Source: DATBLE01 sp963837265 (GTDB taxonomy: Bacteria; Actinomycetota; Thermoleophilia; Gaiellales; Gaiellaceae). From it: a DNA stretch of 64,000 nt. How positions within the stretch are numbered: position 1 is the stretch's first letter; each line of letters starts with the position of its first letter. Position numbers and translations under genes: made by a program. Location: the NCBI GenBank assembly GCA_963837265.1, contig CAWIMQ010000004.1, forward strand, positions 372,001 through 436,000. Reading direction: 5' to 3'. The notes beneath the pieces were generated by a model that saw only the letters and a program-made list of their open reading frames with translations, had not been told where the DNA came from and searched no databases. Of this stretch, positions 52,087 to 59,947 are shown in pieces.

Positions 52087-52232
52087 GCCGCCCTCGGCGC
52101 CTCGTCGTCCTGGGACCGCTGCTGCTGCTGCCCGAGCCAGCTGACCACCTCGGGCCGGCTCAGCTCGAGCCAGGCGATGATCTCGGGCTGGCTCAGCAGC
52201 AGCTCGAGCGCGACGTCCTCTTCTTCCACCAT
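52083..52232 (-). CDS. 49-aa acidic protein coupled to the acetyltransferase
   Basis: ATG 52232 with GAGAGGAGG directly upstream (a GTG is the second codon and has better spacing). The product starts MVEEEDVALELLLSQPEIIA and contains two similar halves: QPEIIAWLELS and RPEVVSWLGQQ. It ends ATGA over the GNAT start. The repeated PE-hh-WL unit and the strong coupling suggest a real peptide, perhaps an adaptor or substrate of the acetyltransferase. Confidence 0.6.
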   Translation of the reverse strand: MVEEEDVALELLLSQPEIIAWLELSRPEVVSWLGQQQQRSQDDEAPRAA

Positions 52233-52372
52233 GCCTCCTCTCAACGTCCTGGGTCGGGGACGACTTCCCCCGTCGGACGAGCCGAGGGGCAGATGTCGTT
52301 GCGGTCAGTACGTGCGAGCGGTGCCGTCGGTTTTCGCCCGCTGACGAACCGGCGGGCGCCCTGCGGCCGGGC

Positions 52373-53128
52373 TCAGCCCGCCGCCGGGCCCTCGCCGCGC
52401 CGGCGGCGCAGGAACGGGATCGCCGTCTCCGGGCTGCGGAGCGCGCCGCCGATCGCGAGCACCGCGAAGCCGATCCCGCTGAGCAGCAAGGCAACTCCGA
52501 CGACGATCCCGAACAGCGACGTCTGGGACGCGAGGTAGCTCGTGTTCAGCGCCGTCGTCAGGGCCGTGTAGGTGACCCAGATGTCGCGCCGGCCGTTCGA
52601 GACCGGCTGGTTCGTCTTCGGATCGACGACCGCGTACTTCGGGTCGTTCGTTCCGCCCAGCCCGTCAGTGCTCTTGACCGGGGCGTCCGGCTTCGCCTGG
52701 AAGCGGGCCATCTGCGAGTAGGTCAGCCCGCTCGTCGCCTCGAAGGTGTGAATCCGCATGTACTTGGCGAAGCACCGTGCCCGGTCGCCGCTGTTCACGA
52801 GCTTCCCCGCGACCGAGCAGCTCGGGTTGGTGATCGGCGACGGGGCGATCTCGACCCCGGCCGCCCGCAGCTTCGAGACGAGCTGCGACTGCGCCGTCCT
52901 CGCCGCCGACACCTCGGAGGCGACCGCCGCCGGCGTCATGTCGGACGACCCGTAGATCTGCTCCTGCTCGAGGCTCGACCCGACCGTCGAGCGGCCGTCC
53001 GCGCCCAGGACGATCGCCGCGATCCCGAACGCGATCAGGACGGCGGCCGCGACGAGCCCGCCGACCTCGAACACGCTGCGCAGGCGCGGCTTACCCACGA
53101 CGAGGGCCACATACCCGTGCACCCGCAT
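52373..53128 (-). CDS. Membrane-anchored protein of unknown function
   Basis: 251 aa from ATG 53128; no strong RBS, and GTG 53110 is an alternative. One helix lies near residues 22-42 (VGGLVAAAVLIAFGIAAIVLG) and another near 215-240 (LFGIVVGVALLLSGIGFAVL), framing an extracytoplasmic domain with two cysteines (SCSVAG, RCFAKYM). Two membrane spans with a roughly 170-residue outer loop; no named family recognised. The upstream end faces the divergent hydrolase. Confidence 0.7.
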   Translation of the reverse strand: MRVHGYVALVVGKPRLRSVFEVGGLVAAAVLIAFGIAAIVLGADGRSTVGSSLEQEQIYGSSDMTPAAVASEVSAARTAQSQLVSKLRAAGVEIAPSPITNPSCSVAGKLVNSGDRARCFAKYMRIHTFEATSGLTYSQMARFQAKPDAPVKSTDGLGGTNDPKYAVVDPKTNQPVSNGRRDIWVTYTALTTALNTSYLASQTSLFGIVVGVALLLSGIGFAVLAIGGALRSPETAIPFLRRRRGEGPAAG

Positions 53129-53193
53129 TCGAAACAGCAACACGCGGTCTGCCCCGCGCCGCCGGACGGTGCCGCGTACGATGACACGCGACG

Positions 53194-54084
53194 GTGCCCG
53201 CAGCCGAAGCCCCCTGGCGAGCGAGGTCTCGCCTGTGTCTCCTCCTGGCGTCGGCGCTGGTCGGGTCCGTCCTCGCCGCCCCACCGGCGATCCTGGCCTC
53301 ACTCCGCGACGGCGGCCCCGACCGGGCGATCACGAGCGTGTTCCCGGTCCAGCATCCGCGCGGCGTGCTCGCGACGAGCGGTGGCTGGGCCTACTGCCTG
53401 CAGGTGCAGGCCCTCGCGAGAAGATTCCACTACACCCTCGTGTGCGGCCGCTACTACGAGGACGGGTACACGGACTACGGGCTGCGGTCGCGGCGGCGCC
53501 TCGACTGGGGTGACCCCGGGTATCTCGCGAGCTTCGCGGCGAAGATCGCGGCCCTCCACAGGGAGGTCGGCGGCGAGCTCGCCCTCCTCGGCGTCTCGTA
53601 CTCGGGCTTCGGCGTCGCCACCCTCGCCTCGCACCATCCCGAGCTGCGCCCCGACCGGCTGATCGTGATCGACTCGTTCCTCGACCTCGCCGCCCGGCGG
53701 GCGGCGGCCGGCTCGGACAAGACGGGCGCCGAGATCGACGCGGTCACCGGCGGCTCGGCGACGGCCCTCCGGAAGCGGAGCGTCGAGGTCGCCGGCCTCG
53801 CCCGCCTGGTCAGGGACGGCACGCAGCTGACGGCGATCTGGAGCATCTCGCCCGACGAACAGCGCGAGTTCAACGGCGCCACGTGCTCGCACAGCGCGAA
53901 CGCCGACATCCTCGCCACGCTGGCCGCCGCGCTCCGACGCCCCGTTCAGGCGTGGGTGACGCAGAGCAGGCACGGCCACGACCTCTGGGACAGCGGCCGC
54001 AGGATCATGAACGGCCACCCGCCGGGCCGGGAAGTGGTCTTCGAGCCGGGCGGCGGTGTCCCGTCCGGCTCGACGTGCTCCTGA
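53194..54084 (+). CDS. Exported alpha/beta hydrolase-like protein
   Basis: 296 aa, GTG start, signal peptide about 1-36 (LCLLLASALVGSVLAAPPA). VFPVQHPRGVLATSGGWAYC precedes the elbow GVSYSGFGVA with the nucleophile serine; IVIDSFLDLAARR follows. The histidine may be in QSRHGHDLWDSG. No clear specificity. It ends one base before the convergent M23-like gene. Confidence 0.75.
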   Translation: MPAAEAPWRARSRLCLLLASALVGSVLAAPPAILASLRDGGPDRAITSVFPVQHPRGVLATSGGWAYCLQVQALARRFHYTLVCGRYYEDGYTDYGLRSRRRLDWGDPGYLASFAAKIAALHREVGGELALLGVSYSGFGVATLASHHPELRPDRLIVIDSFLDLAARRAAAGSDKTGAEIDAVTGGSATALRKRSVEVAGLARLVRDGTQLTAIWSISPDEQREFNGATCSHSANADILATLAAALRRPVQAWVTQSRHGHDLWDSGRRIMNGHPPGREVVFEPGGGVPSGSTCS

Positions 54085-54085
54085 G

Positions 54086-55027
54086 TCATGCCTCGGCGCC
54101 GACGAGCACGGAGAAGACGCTCCGGTTGCCGGCCGTGTCGCTTGCCTCGACATCGATCCGGTGCCTGCCGAGCCCCTTCCAGCTGCGCTCGAGATAGAAG
54201 CTGAAGCAACCCCGCTCGCCCTTGTGGTTCTGCCGCGTCGCCGCGGTGAAGATCTTCAGGAAGGAGGACCGGGGAAGCATCGTGGCGCGAAAGTCCGCAG
54301 CCGTCCGCCAGCTCCCGCCGTCGACCCGCCAGCGGAGCAGCGCCGGCGTCACGGGCTCGTTCGCCCATGCGCCCGGAACCCGCGGGTAAGGCGTGTCGTG
54401 AGCGACCACGACGAGAGCGGAGCCCACGAGGCCGATCGAGTCGACGGTGGGCGCCTTCCGGTCGACGTAGGGGCCGAGACCGCCGTCACGGAGCGGGTTC
54501 ACGTACTCCCCGCCGCGCCGCTCCGCGAAGTGGACGTGCTCCCAGCCGGCGCCGACGTGCCCCAGCAGCTGGTGCCGGGCGACGTACTGGTGGCTCTTGA
54601 CGACGGGGACGATGTGCCAGTACCCGAAGCTGTGCGATCGGTCCGGAGAGACGACTGCGACCGCGCACGGGGAGTCGAGGTAGACGGTTCCGGCCTCGAC
54701 CGCGTAGACCGCCGTCGCGTCAGGAGCCGAGATGTCGATCCCGAAGTGGAATGCCTTCCCACCCTTTGCCCCGATGCGCGGGTCGTTCAGGAACGCCCGG
54801 ACGGGATGCTGCCGGTCGAACGGCTTGACCGGCCAGCCGTACGACGAGCTGCGCGTCTTTGTCGAGAGCGTCGTCACGACCACGCGAGGAGCGGCGGCGG
54901 AGCCGGCCGCACTGGCGCGACCCGCCAGGGGAGCGGCGGCGCCGGCCGCGATCAGGGCGGCCGAGGCGACGAGGACGAGGTTGCGGGCGGAGCCGCGAGG
55001 CCTGATATGTGGGGCGATCGTTGTCAT
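54086..55027 (-). CDS. Exported M23-like peptidase
   Basis: 313 aa with a signal peptide (about 14-41). The peptidoglycan-peptidase-like core shows HFGIDISAPDATAVYAVEAG, FGYWHIV and HVHFAE. The first metal ligands H and D, and HxH, are in place. The C-terminal 110 residues form an Ig-like domain (TRQNHKGERGCFSFYL, VEASDTAGNRS). It is the intact relative of the pseudogene at 19402-20206. Probably remodels the cell wall or binds peptidoglycan. Confidence 0.83.
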   Translation of the reverse strand: MTTIAPHIRPRGSARNLVLVASAALIAAGAAAPLAGRASAAGSAAAPRVVVTTLSTKTRSSSYGWPVKPFDRQHPVRAFLNDPRIGAKGGKAFHFGIDISAPDATAVYAVEAGTVYLDSPCAVAVVSPDRSHSFGYWHIVPVVKSHQYVARHQLLGHVGAGWEHVHFAERRGGEYVNPLRDGGLGPYVDRKAPTVDSIGLVGSALVVVAHDTPYPRVPGAWANEPVTPALLRWRVDGGSWRTAADFRATMLPRSSFLKIFTAATRQNHKGERGCFSFYLERSWKGLGRHRIDVEASDTAGNRSVFSVLVGAEA

Positions 55028-55548
55028 GGCCCCACCGTCGGGCCCGGTCCAAACCGGCCGTTAACGGCCCGCCAACGGCCCGCCAACGGCCCCGTGCGGG
55101 CGGGCGGTTCACGAGGTTTCCGGCGATCACGACCCGGGGCGGATCGCCGGCCGAGCGGCTCGCCGGGCTGACCGGCTCAGCGGTCTGGAGCTGAACCGTG
55201 CGATCGCCGTCGCCGAGGTCGAAGGACGAGCTCGAGCGCCGCTCCCTACGGCGGCGCGCCGCCGAGCCCAGCGGGTAGCTGTCCCCTCCCGCCGCTCCCG
55301 TCCGTCGCATGACGACACCACTCGAAGGGGAAGCCCTTGTCTGCACCCGAGAAGAGCTCGAGCGATCGGTCTGACCACGGCCGCGACCGTCGTGCGACGG
55401 AGCGGGCCGAGCGATCCTGCCTGCCGGCCCGCTGCACGAGTTCGGCTACCCGCACCCACGAAAGCCTGACCGCCGTACGGCGCGGGGCATTCGGGCGGGG
55501 CACCCTCGGAGCGAGCGAAATGAGCCAGCGGAGGAAGGAGAACCACCG
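55028..55548. other. 521-bp gap upstream of the MFS gene
   Basis: No gene is supported; the minus frame across 55127-55618 shadows the region and the next gene. It holds a short tandem array of AACGGCCCGCC (55063-55092, nearly three units) next to the M23-like start. The end carries the strong RBS GGAGGAAGGAG for the MFS gene. A regulator gene is not visible. Confidence 0.5.
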
Positions 55549-57048
55549 ATGAGCGCCGAGCCCTACGCGAACGTTGCGTCTCTCGATCAGGCGTCGGAGG
55601 CGTCGTCGCTCCAGTCACGGCGCGGCATCGCGATCCTGCTCCTGCTCAGCCTGGTCCAGTTCATGGACATCCTGGACGCGTCGATCCTCAACATCGCCCT
55701 GCCGTCGATCAAGAACGACCTCGGCTTCAGCCAGCAGGGCCTGCAGTGGGTCGTGAACGGCTACATCCTCAGCTACGGCGGCTTCCTGCTGCTCGGCGGC
55801 CGGATGGCCGACCTGCTCGGGCGCCGCCTCGTCCTCGTCACCGGCCTGGTCGTCTTCGCCGGCTCGTCGCTGACCGGCGGCCTCGCCCACTCGAGCTCGC
55901 TGCTCGTCGGCGCGCGCTTCGCCCAGGGGCTGGGCGCCGCCATGCTCTCGCCTGCGGCGCTCTCGAGCCTGACGAGCACGTTCCGCTCTACCCGTGACCG
56001 CAACACCGCCCTCGGCGTCTGGGCGGCGGTCTCGGGGATCGGCGGCGCCGCCGGCGTCCTCTTCGGCGGCCTCTTGACCGAAGGGCCCGGCTGGCGGTGG
56101 GTGCTGTTCGTCAACGTCCCGTTCAGCCTGGTCGCCTTCGCCGGCGCCTTCGCCCTCCTGAAGAAGGAGCGCATGCGGGCGCGCCTGGCGAGCTTCGACG
56201 CGCTCGGCGCCCTGCTCGTCACGGGCGGGATGCTGCTCCTCGTCTACGCCCTCGTGAAGGCGCCCGATGTCGGCTGGGGCGCGACCCGCACGATCGCCGA
56301 GCTCGCCGCGTCGGCGGTGATCCTGGCCGGCTTCGTCGCCAACGAGCTGAGAGCGGCCAACCCGCTCGTCCCGATGTCGATCCTCCGCGTCAGGGGCGTC
56401 GCCGTCGCCGACGCCACGCAGATGGTCGTCGTGGCCGGCTTCCTGCCGATGTTCTTCTTCCTCACGCTCTACATGCAGACGGTGCTGCACTACTCGCCGA
56501 TCCAGACCGGCACCGCCTACCTGCCGCTGACGGGCGGCTTCATCATCGCCGCCAGCATCTCCTCACAGCTGTTCGCACGCATCGGCACCAAGCCGGTCGT
56601 CCTCGTCGGGGCCGTGATCGCGACCGGCGGCCTCTACTGGCTCTCCCGGATCCCGGTCGACGGCTCCTATGTCTCGGACATCCTGCCCGGCCTCCTGGTC
56701 GCCTCGATCGGCCTCGGCGGCGTCTTCACGGGCCTCACGACGGCGGCGAACGCCGGGGTCGGCGAGGACAAAGCCGGCCTCGCGGCCGGCCTCCTGAACA
56801 CCGGCCAACAGCTCGGCGGCGCACTCGGCCTGGCGATCCTCTCCGCCCTGGCGACCGCACGTACCAGCTCGCTTCTCGACGGCGGTCACGGCACCGTCAC
56901 CCAGGCGGCGACCAACGGCTACCAACGCGCGCTCCTGGCAGGTGCCGTCCTGGTGCTCGCGGCCACGATCGTCGCGATGCTCGCCCCGAACACCCGCCAG
57001 AGCAAGCCGGCGATCGAGGAAGAGCCGGCACTCGACCTCGCAGCCTAG
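55549..57048 (+). CDS. MFS transporter, DHA2 drug-efflux type (14 helices)
   Basis: 499 aa. Motif A GGRMADLLGRRLVLV, motif D1 LDASILNIALPSI and WRWVLFVNVPF identify the DHA2 family (EmrB/QacA-like). About 14 membrane helices. It exports hydrophobic drugs or metabolites by proton antiport. No TetR-type regulator is adjacent in the window. Followed by a strong terminator. Confidence 0.92.
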   Translation: MSAEPYANVASLDQASEASSLQSRRGIAILLLLSLVQFMDILDASILNIALPSIKNDLGFSQQGLQWVVNGYILSYGGFLLLGGRMADLLGRRLVLVTGLVVFAGSSLTGGLAHSSSLLVGARFAQGLGAAMLSPAALSSLTSTFRSTRDRNTALGVWAAVSGIGGAAGVLFGGLLTEGPGWRWVLFVNVPFSLVAFAGAFALLKKERMRARLASFDALGALLVTGGMLLLVYALVKAPDVGWGATRTIAELAASAVILAGFVANELRAANPLVPMSILRVRGVAVADATQMVVVAGFLPMFFFLTLYMQTVLHYSPIQTGTAYLPLTGGFIIAASISSQLFARIGTKPVVLVGAVIATGGLYWLSRIPVDGSYVSDILPGLLVASIGLGGVFTGLTTAANAGVGEDKAGLAAGLLNTGQQLGGALGLAILSALATARTSSLLDGGHGTVTQAATNGYQRALLAGAVLVLAATIVAMLAPNTRQSKPAIEEEPALDLAA

Positions 57049-57052
57049 ACAG

Positions 57053-57080
57053 GTGAGGGAGCCGCACCCGGCTCCCTCAC
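57053..57080 (+). terminator. Terminator after the MFS gene
   Basis: GTGAGGGAGCCG and CGGCTCCCTCAC form a perfect 12-bp stem with loop CACC, five bases after the stop. Confidence 0.8.
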
Positions 57081-57125
57081 CAAACCGCCTCTCGACAGCC
57101 ATCTCCTCGGAAGGAGGAACCAGCG

Positions 57126-57353
57126 ATGTCCACCAGCCGTCTGAATCAGCCCGCGCCGCACGGCACGCGACGTGAGCTCGCCGGGCTCATCCGGCGGATC
57201 CAGGCCCTGACGCTCGAGCTCGCAGAGCTCCGGCAGCACGGAGGAGCCGCTCCGGGGCTCCGGGCAAAGGAGCGCACCCTCGACCAGCTTCGCTGGCGGC
57301 TGGCGAATGTCGCCCGCCGCGCCGCAACCGACGATCTCGGCGCCGCCGCATGA
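57126..57353 (+). CDS. Small helical protein of unknown function (75 aa)
   Basis: ATG preceded by GGAAGGAGG. Residues about 15-65 are amphipathic and likely coiled-coil (RRELAGLIRRIQALTLELAEL, RTLDQLRWRLANVARRAA). No cysteine, no membrane segment, no named family. Lies alone between two hairpins. Confidence 0.65.
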   Translation: MSTSRLNQPAPHGTRRELAGLIRRIQALTLELAELRQHGGAAPGLRAKERTLDQLRWRLANVARRAATDDLGAAA

Positions 57354-57639
57354 CCATCGACGGCGGCCGCTGCGATCCCCGCAGGGACGGCGCCTGACCA
57401 CGTCCGGGTCAACCCCTGCGAACCTCCAAGGGGCGTTCCCCAAGCGGCCAACGCACCGGGAGACCTGACAAGCATCAGCGGAGCGGATGGGGACCGGGAG
57501 GTTGGGGTGTTCTTTGGGTGCGCTGATGCGCACCCAAACGAATAAGGTTGGCAGGACGGGTTCATGCCCAAGGTGTCACCGTCTGACCAGCTGAACCGCC
57601 GACCCACGTCCCTGACGGCCGAGTAGCGCGGCCGCGGCC
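57354..57639. other. Upstream region of the grd genes
   Basis: Nothing coding is supported. It includes the hairpin at 57513-57538. Stretches such as AAGGGGC and CCGGGAGACC recall pieces of glycine riboswitches but are in the wrong order, so no riboswitch is called. Confidence 0.45.
57513..57538 (+). promoter_or_regulatory. Perfect hairpin upstream of grdC
   Basis: TTTGGGTGCGC and GCGCACCCAAA form an 11-bp stem with loop TGAT, about 100 bases before the grdC start. It may be a terminator/attenuator or an operator for a dimeric regulator. Confidence 0.5.
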
Positions 57640-59088
57640 ATGAGTATGCGCACGCACCCGGTCATCGGCGCCGTTTCACTGTGCCTTGCGCACGTGCCCG
57701 ACCTCGTTCGGCACGGTTCGAAGCCGAGGCGCGAGATCGAGAAGGACGAGCAGCTGTCCGCGAGGCTTGCGGCGGCCCGCAGGAGCTTCGACGACGCCGT
57801 TGCCTATGCGCCGAATCAGGTCTTCGTCGGGAATGCGGCTCCGGCGGAGCTCTGGGATTACGCCGAGCCGTGGTTCTCGCACCCGCGCTCTGGAGCTTCA
57901 CGCTGGGGCCCGGACGGCGAGATCATGCCGCAGAGCGAGTTCTATTGCCTGATGTGTGCGTGCGACCAGTTCGATCTCGTCTGGCTCAGCGAGGACTTCC
58001 TCGCCCGTGCCGTCCCGACTTTCCACGAGCATCCGCACGTCACCGAATCCGACGTGGCGCGGCTCGGTTCAGGCAGGCCGCTGCGGGAGATCGAGGAGAA
58101 GATCAGAGTCGGCGAGGCGATCGCTCTCTATGACGGAGACCAGGCGGCCGGATGCGTTCTGCACGGCCACGGCGAGGACGAGTCCCTCGATGCCGGAGTC
58201 CTGCTCGAGAATCTGGCTGCGAAAGCCTCCGGCGTCCTCGCGCTGAGGCATGCGCTCGCCGCCGCGCCGCTGGACCCCGCCGCGGTCGACTACGTCCTCG
58301 GCTCGGGCGAGGAGGCGGTCGGTGACCGCTACCAGCGTGGCGGCGGAAACCTCGCGAAGGCAATCGGCGAGCAAGGCGGGTGTCTCCAGGCGACGGGCTC
58401 GGACACGAAAGCATTCTGCTGCGGTCCCAACCACGCGATCGTGATCGCTGCCTCGCTCGTCGCCACCGGGACTTTCGAGTCCGTGGCCGTGGTGGGCGGC
58501 GGGTCGCTCGCGAAGCTCGGGATGAAGTACGCGGGCCACCTGAAGCACGAGATGCCAGTGATCGAGGACGTTCTCGGCTCGGTCGCGGTCCTCCTCGGCC
58601 CCGACGACGGGACGAGCCCGGCCGTCGATCTCTCCTGTGTCGGGCGCCACCGCATCGGCGCCGGATCGTCGCCGCAGGCGATCGCTGAGGCGATCGTCGT
58701 CGAACCGCTCGAGCGCTGCGGCATGGGTCTCTGCGACGTCGACCGCTACGCGACTGAGTTGCACAACCCCGAGGTGACTCTGCCCCAGGGGAGTGGGGAC
58801 GTGCCGCTCACGAACTACCGGATGGTCGCCAGCCTTGCCGTTCGGCGAGGCGAGATCGACAGGAGCCAGATCGACGACTTCGTGCGGACGCGCGGCATGC
58901 GGGGCTTCGCGCCTACGCAGGGCCACGTGGCCTCGGCTGTACCATTTCTCGGGCATGCGCGGCGCGAGCTCATGGCGGGACGGAGCGAGACCGCGTTCTT
59001 CTTCGCGAAAGGTAGTCTCTTTCTCGGCCGGATGACTCGACTCAGCGACGGTCTATCGTTTCTTCTCAGGCGTAACGGCACGGGCTGA
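57640..59088 (+). CDS. grdC: Glycine/sarcosine/betaine reductase component C, beta subunit
   Basis: 482 aa. The thiolase-like fold and the N-terminal signature LAHVPDLVRHGSKPRREIEK with YAPNQVFVGNAAPAELWDYA identify GrdC, part of protein C, which takes the carboxymethyl group from selenoprotein A and releases acetyl phosphate. Other typical blocks are GCLQATGSDTKAFCCGPNHA, VVGGGSLAKLGMKYAGHLKH and TQGHVASAVPFLGHA. Its usual partner GrdD is not seen in the window. It starts at ATG 57640 (ATG 57646 is possible) with weak RBS, and is followed by thioredoxin and GrdA on the same strand, the classical grd order. Confidence 0.85.
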   Translation: MSMRTHPVIGAVSLCLAHVPDLVRHGSKPRREIEKDEQLSARLAAARRSFDDAVAYAPNQVFVGNAAPAELWDYAEPWFSHPRSGASRWGPDGEIMPQSEFYCLMCACDQFDLVWLSEDFLARAVPTFHEHPHVTESDVARLGSGRPLREIEEKIRVGEAIALYDGDQAAGCVLHGHGEDESLDAGVLLENLAAKASGVLALRHALAAAPLDPAAVDYVLGSGEEAVGDRYQRGGGNLAKAIGEQGGCLQATGSDTKAFCCGPNHAIVIAASLVATGTFESVAVVGGGSLAKLGMKYAGHLKHEMPVIEDVLGSVAVLLGPDDGTSPAVDLSCVGRHRIGAGSSPQAIAEAIVVEPLERCGMGLCDVDRYATELHNPEVTLPQGSGDVPLTNYRMVASLAVRRGEIDRSQIDDFVRTRGMRGFAPTQGHVASAVPFLGHARRELMAGRSETAFFFAKGSLFLGRMTRLSDGLSFLLRRNGTG

Positions 59089-59092
59089 CCGC

Positions 59093-59452
59093 GTGGGCGG
59101 ACTGACAACGGTGGCGGCCGAGACGTTCGAGGCGAACGTCCTCCGGTCGGACGTTCCGGTCGTCCTGGACTTCTGGGGACCGCGTTGCGTTCCGTGCATC
59201 CGGCTGGAGCCGTTCGTCGAGGAGCTGAGCGCTGAATTTGCCGAGCGCGTAAAGATCCACAAAGTGATCGCGCCCGAGAACCGGCGCCTGTGCATCGAGC
59301 TGAAGGTGATGGCGCTGCCGACGATCCTCGCGTTCGCCGGCGGCGAGGAGGTTGGGCGCCTCGCCGGCGAGGCTGAGGTGACCCGTGAGAGCATCCGAGC
59401 CCTGGTGGAGCAGGTCACCGCGCTGAACGGCGTCGTCCGGGGCCGCGAGTGA
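59093..59452 (+). CDS. trxA: Thioredoxin with CVPC active site (grd-linked)
   Basis: 119 aa from GTG, four bases after grdC. Thioredoxin fold with VVLDFWGPRCVPC, cis-proline region VMALPTILAFAGG. The active site is CVPC in place of CGPC; grd-linked thioredoxins of clostridia are known for such unusual motifs. It would reduce the selenoprotein components with electrons from a thioredoxin reductase, which is not in the window. Confidence 0.9.
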   Translation: MGGLTTVAAETFEANVLRSDVPVVLDFWGPRCVPCIRLEPFVEELSAEFAERVKIHKVIAPENRRLCIELKVMALPTILAFAGGEEVGRLAGEAEVTRESIRALVEQVTALNGVVRGRE

Positions 59453-59486
59453 CGATCGATCGACGTATGAGAGGAACAGGAGCCAG

Positions 59487-59945
59487 ATGGACGTGAAGGG
59501 CAAGACGGTGATCGCGTTGGGTGAGCGTGACGGCGTCCCCGGCCCCGCGATCGCCGAGGTGGCGAAGGCTGCGGGCGCGGGCGACGTCGTCGTCTTCACC
59601 CAGTGCTTCGTCTGAACGGCAGCCGGCGCAATTGATCTGGAGGATCAATCCGTCATCAAGCAGGTTGCCGCGGAGAAGGGCCGCGAGAACGTGGTCGTGC
59701 TGCTCGGATCGCCAGACGCCGACAGCGCGTCCATCTTCGCCGAGACCGTCGTCACCGGCGACCCGACGTGGGCGGGGCCGCTCGCCGGAGTGGCGCTGGG
59801 GCTGCCTGTCTACCACGTGCTCGAGGATGAGGTGCGCGCCGGTGTCGACCCGGACACATACGAGCGGCACGTCGGGGTCATGGTCGACGTCCTCGATGTG
59901 GACAGCATCGCCACCGTCGTGACGCAGATTCGCGAAGGGGGCTGA
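59487..59945 (+). CDS. grdA: Glycine reductase selenoprotein A (in-frame UGA = Sec43)
   Basis: 152 aa if UGA at 59613-59615 is read as selenocysteine. The first 42 residues (VKGKTVIALGERDGVPG ... TQCFV) and the part after the UGA (TAAGAIDLEDQ ... VIKQVAAEKGRENVVVLLG) join in one frame into a full-length GrdA with the CFVU motif near residue 44 as in known GrdA. ATG has AGGAGCC upstream. A 7-bp hairpin 15 bases after the UGA fits a bacterial SECIS. It carries the carboxymethyl-selenoether between protein B and protein C. A normal gene caller would split it. Confidence 0.93.
59631..59649 (+). promoter_or_regulatory. Bacterial SECIS-like hairpin in grdA
   Basis: ATTGATC and GATCAAT pair perfectly around loop TGGAG, starting 15 bases after the UGA, the distance expected for SelB recruitment. 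Confidence 0.7.
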
Positions 59946-59947
59946 CC

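Noticed and set aside
55063..55092. AACGGCCCGCC tandem repeat as an origin or array
   Set aside because: Fewer than three units and no associated replication gene; treated as a minor sequence curiosity.
57420..57500. Glycine riboswitch upstream of grdC
   Set aside because: Only short look-alike pieces (AAGGGGC, CCGGGAGACC) in the wrong order; no tandem aptamer layout could be built by eye.
59613..59615. Reading the grdA UGA as a true stop (pseudogene)
   Set aside because: Both sides are intact and in the same frame, the context is the GrdA CFVU motif, and a SECIS-like hairpin follows.
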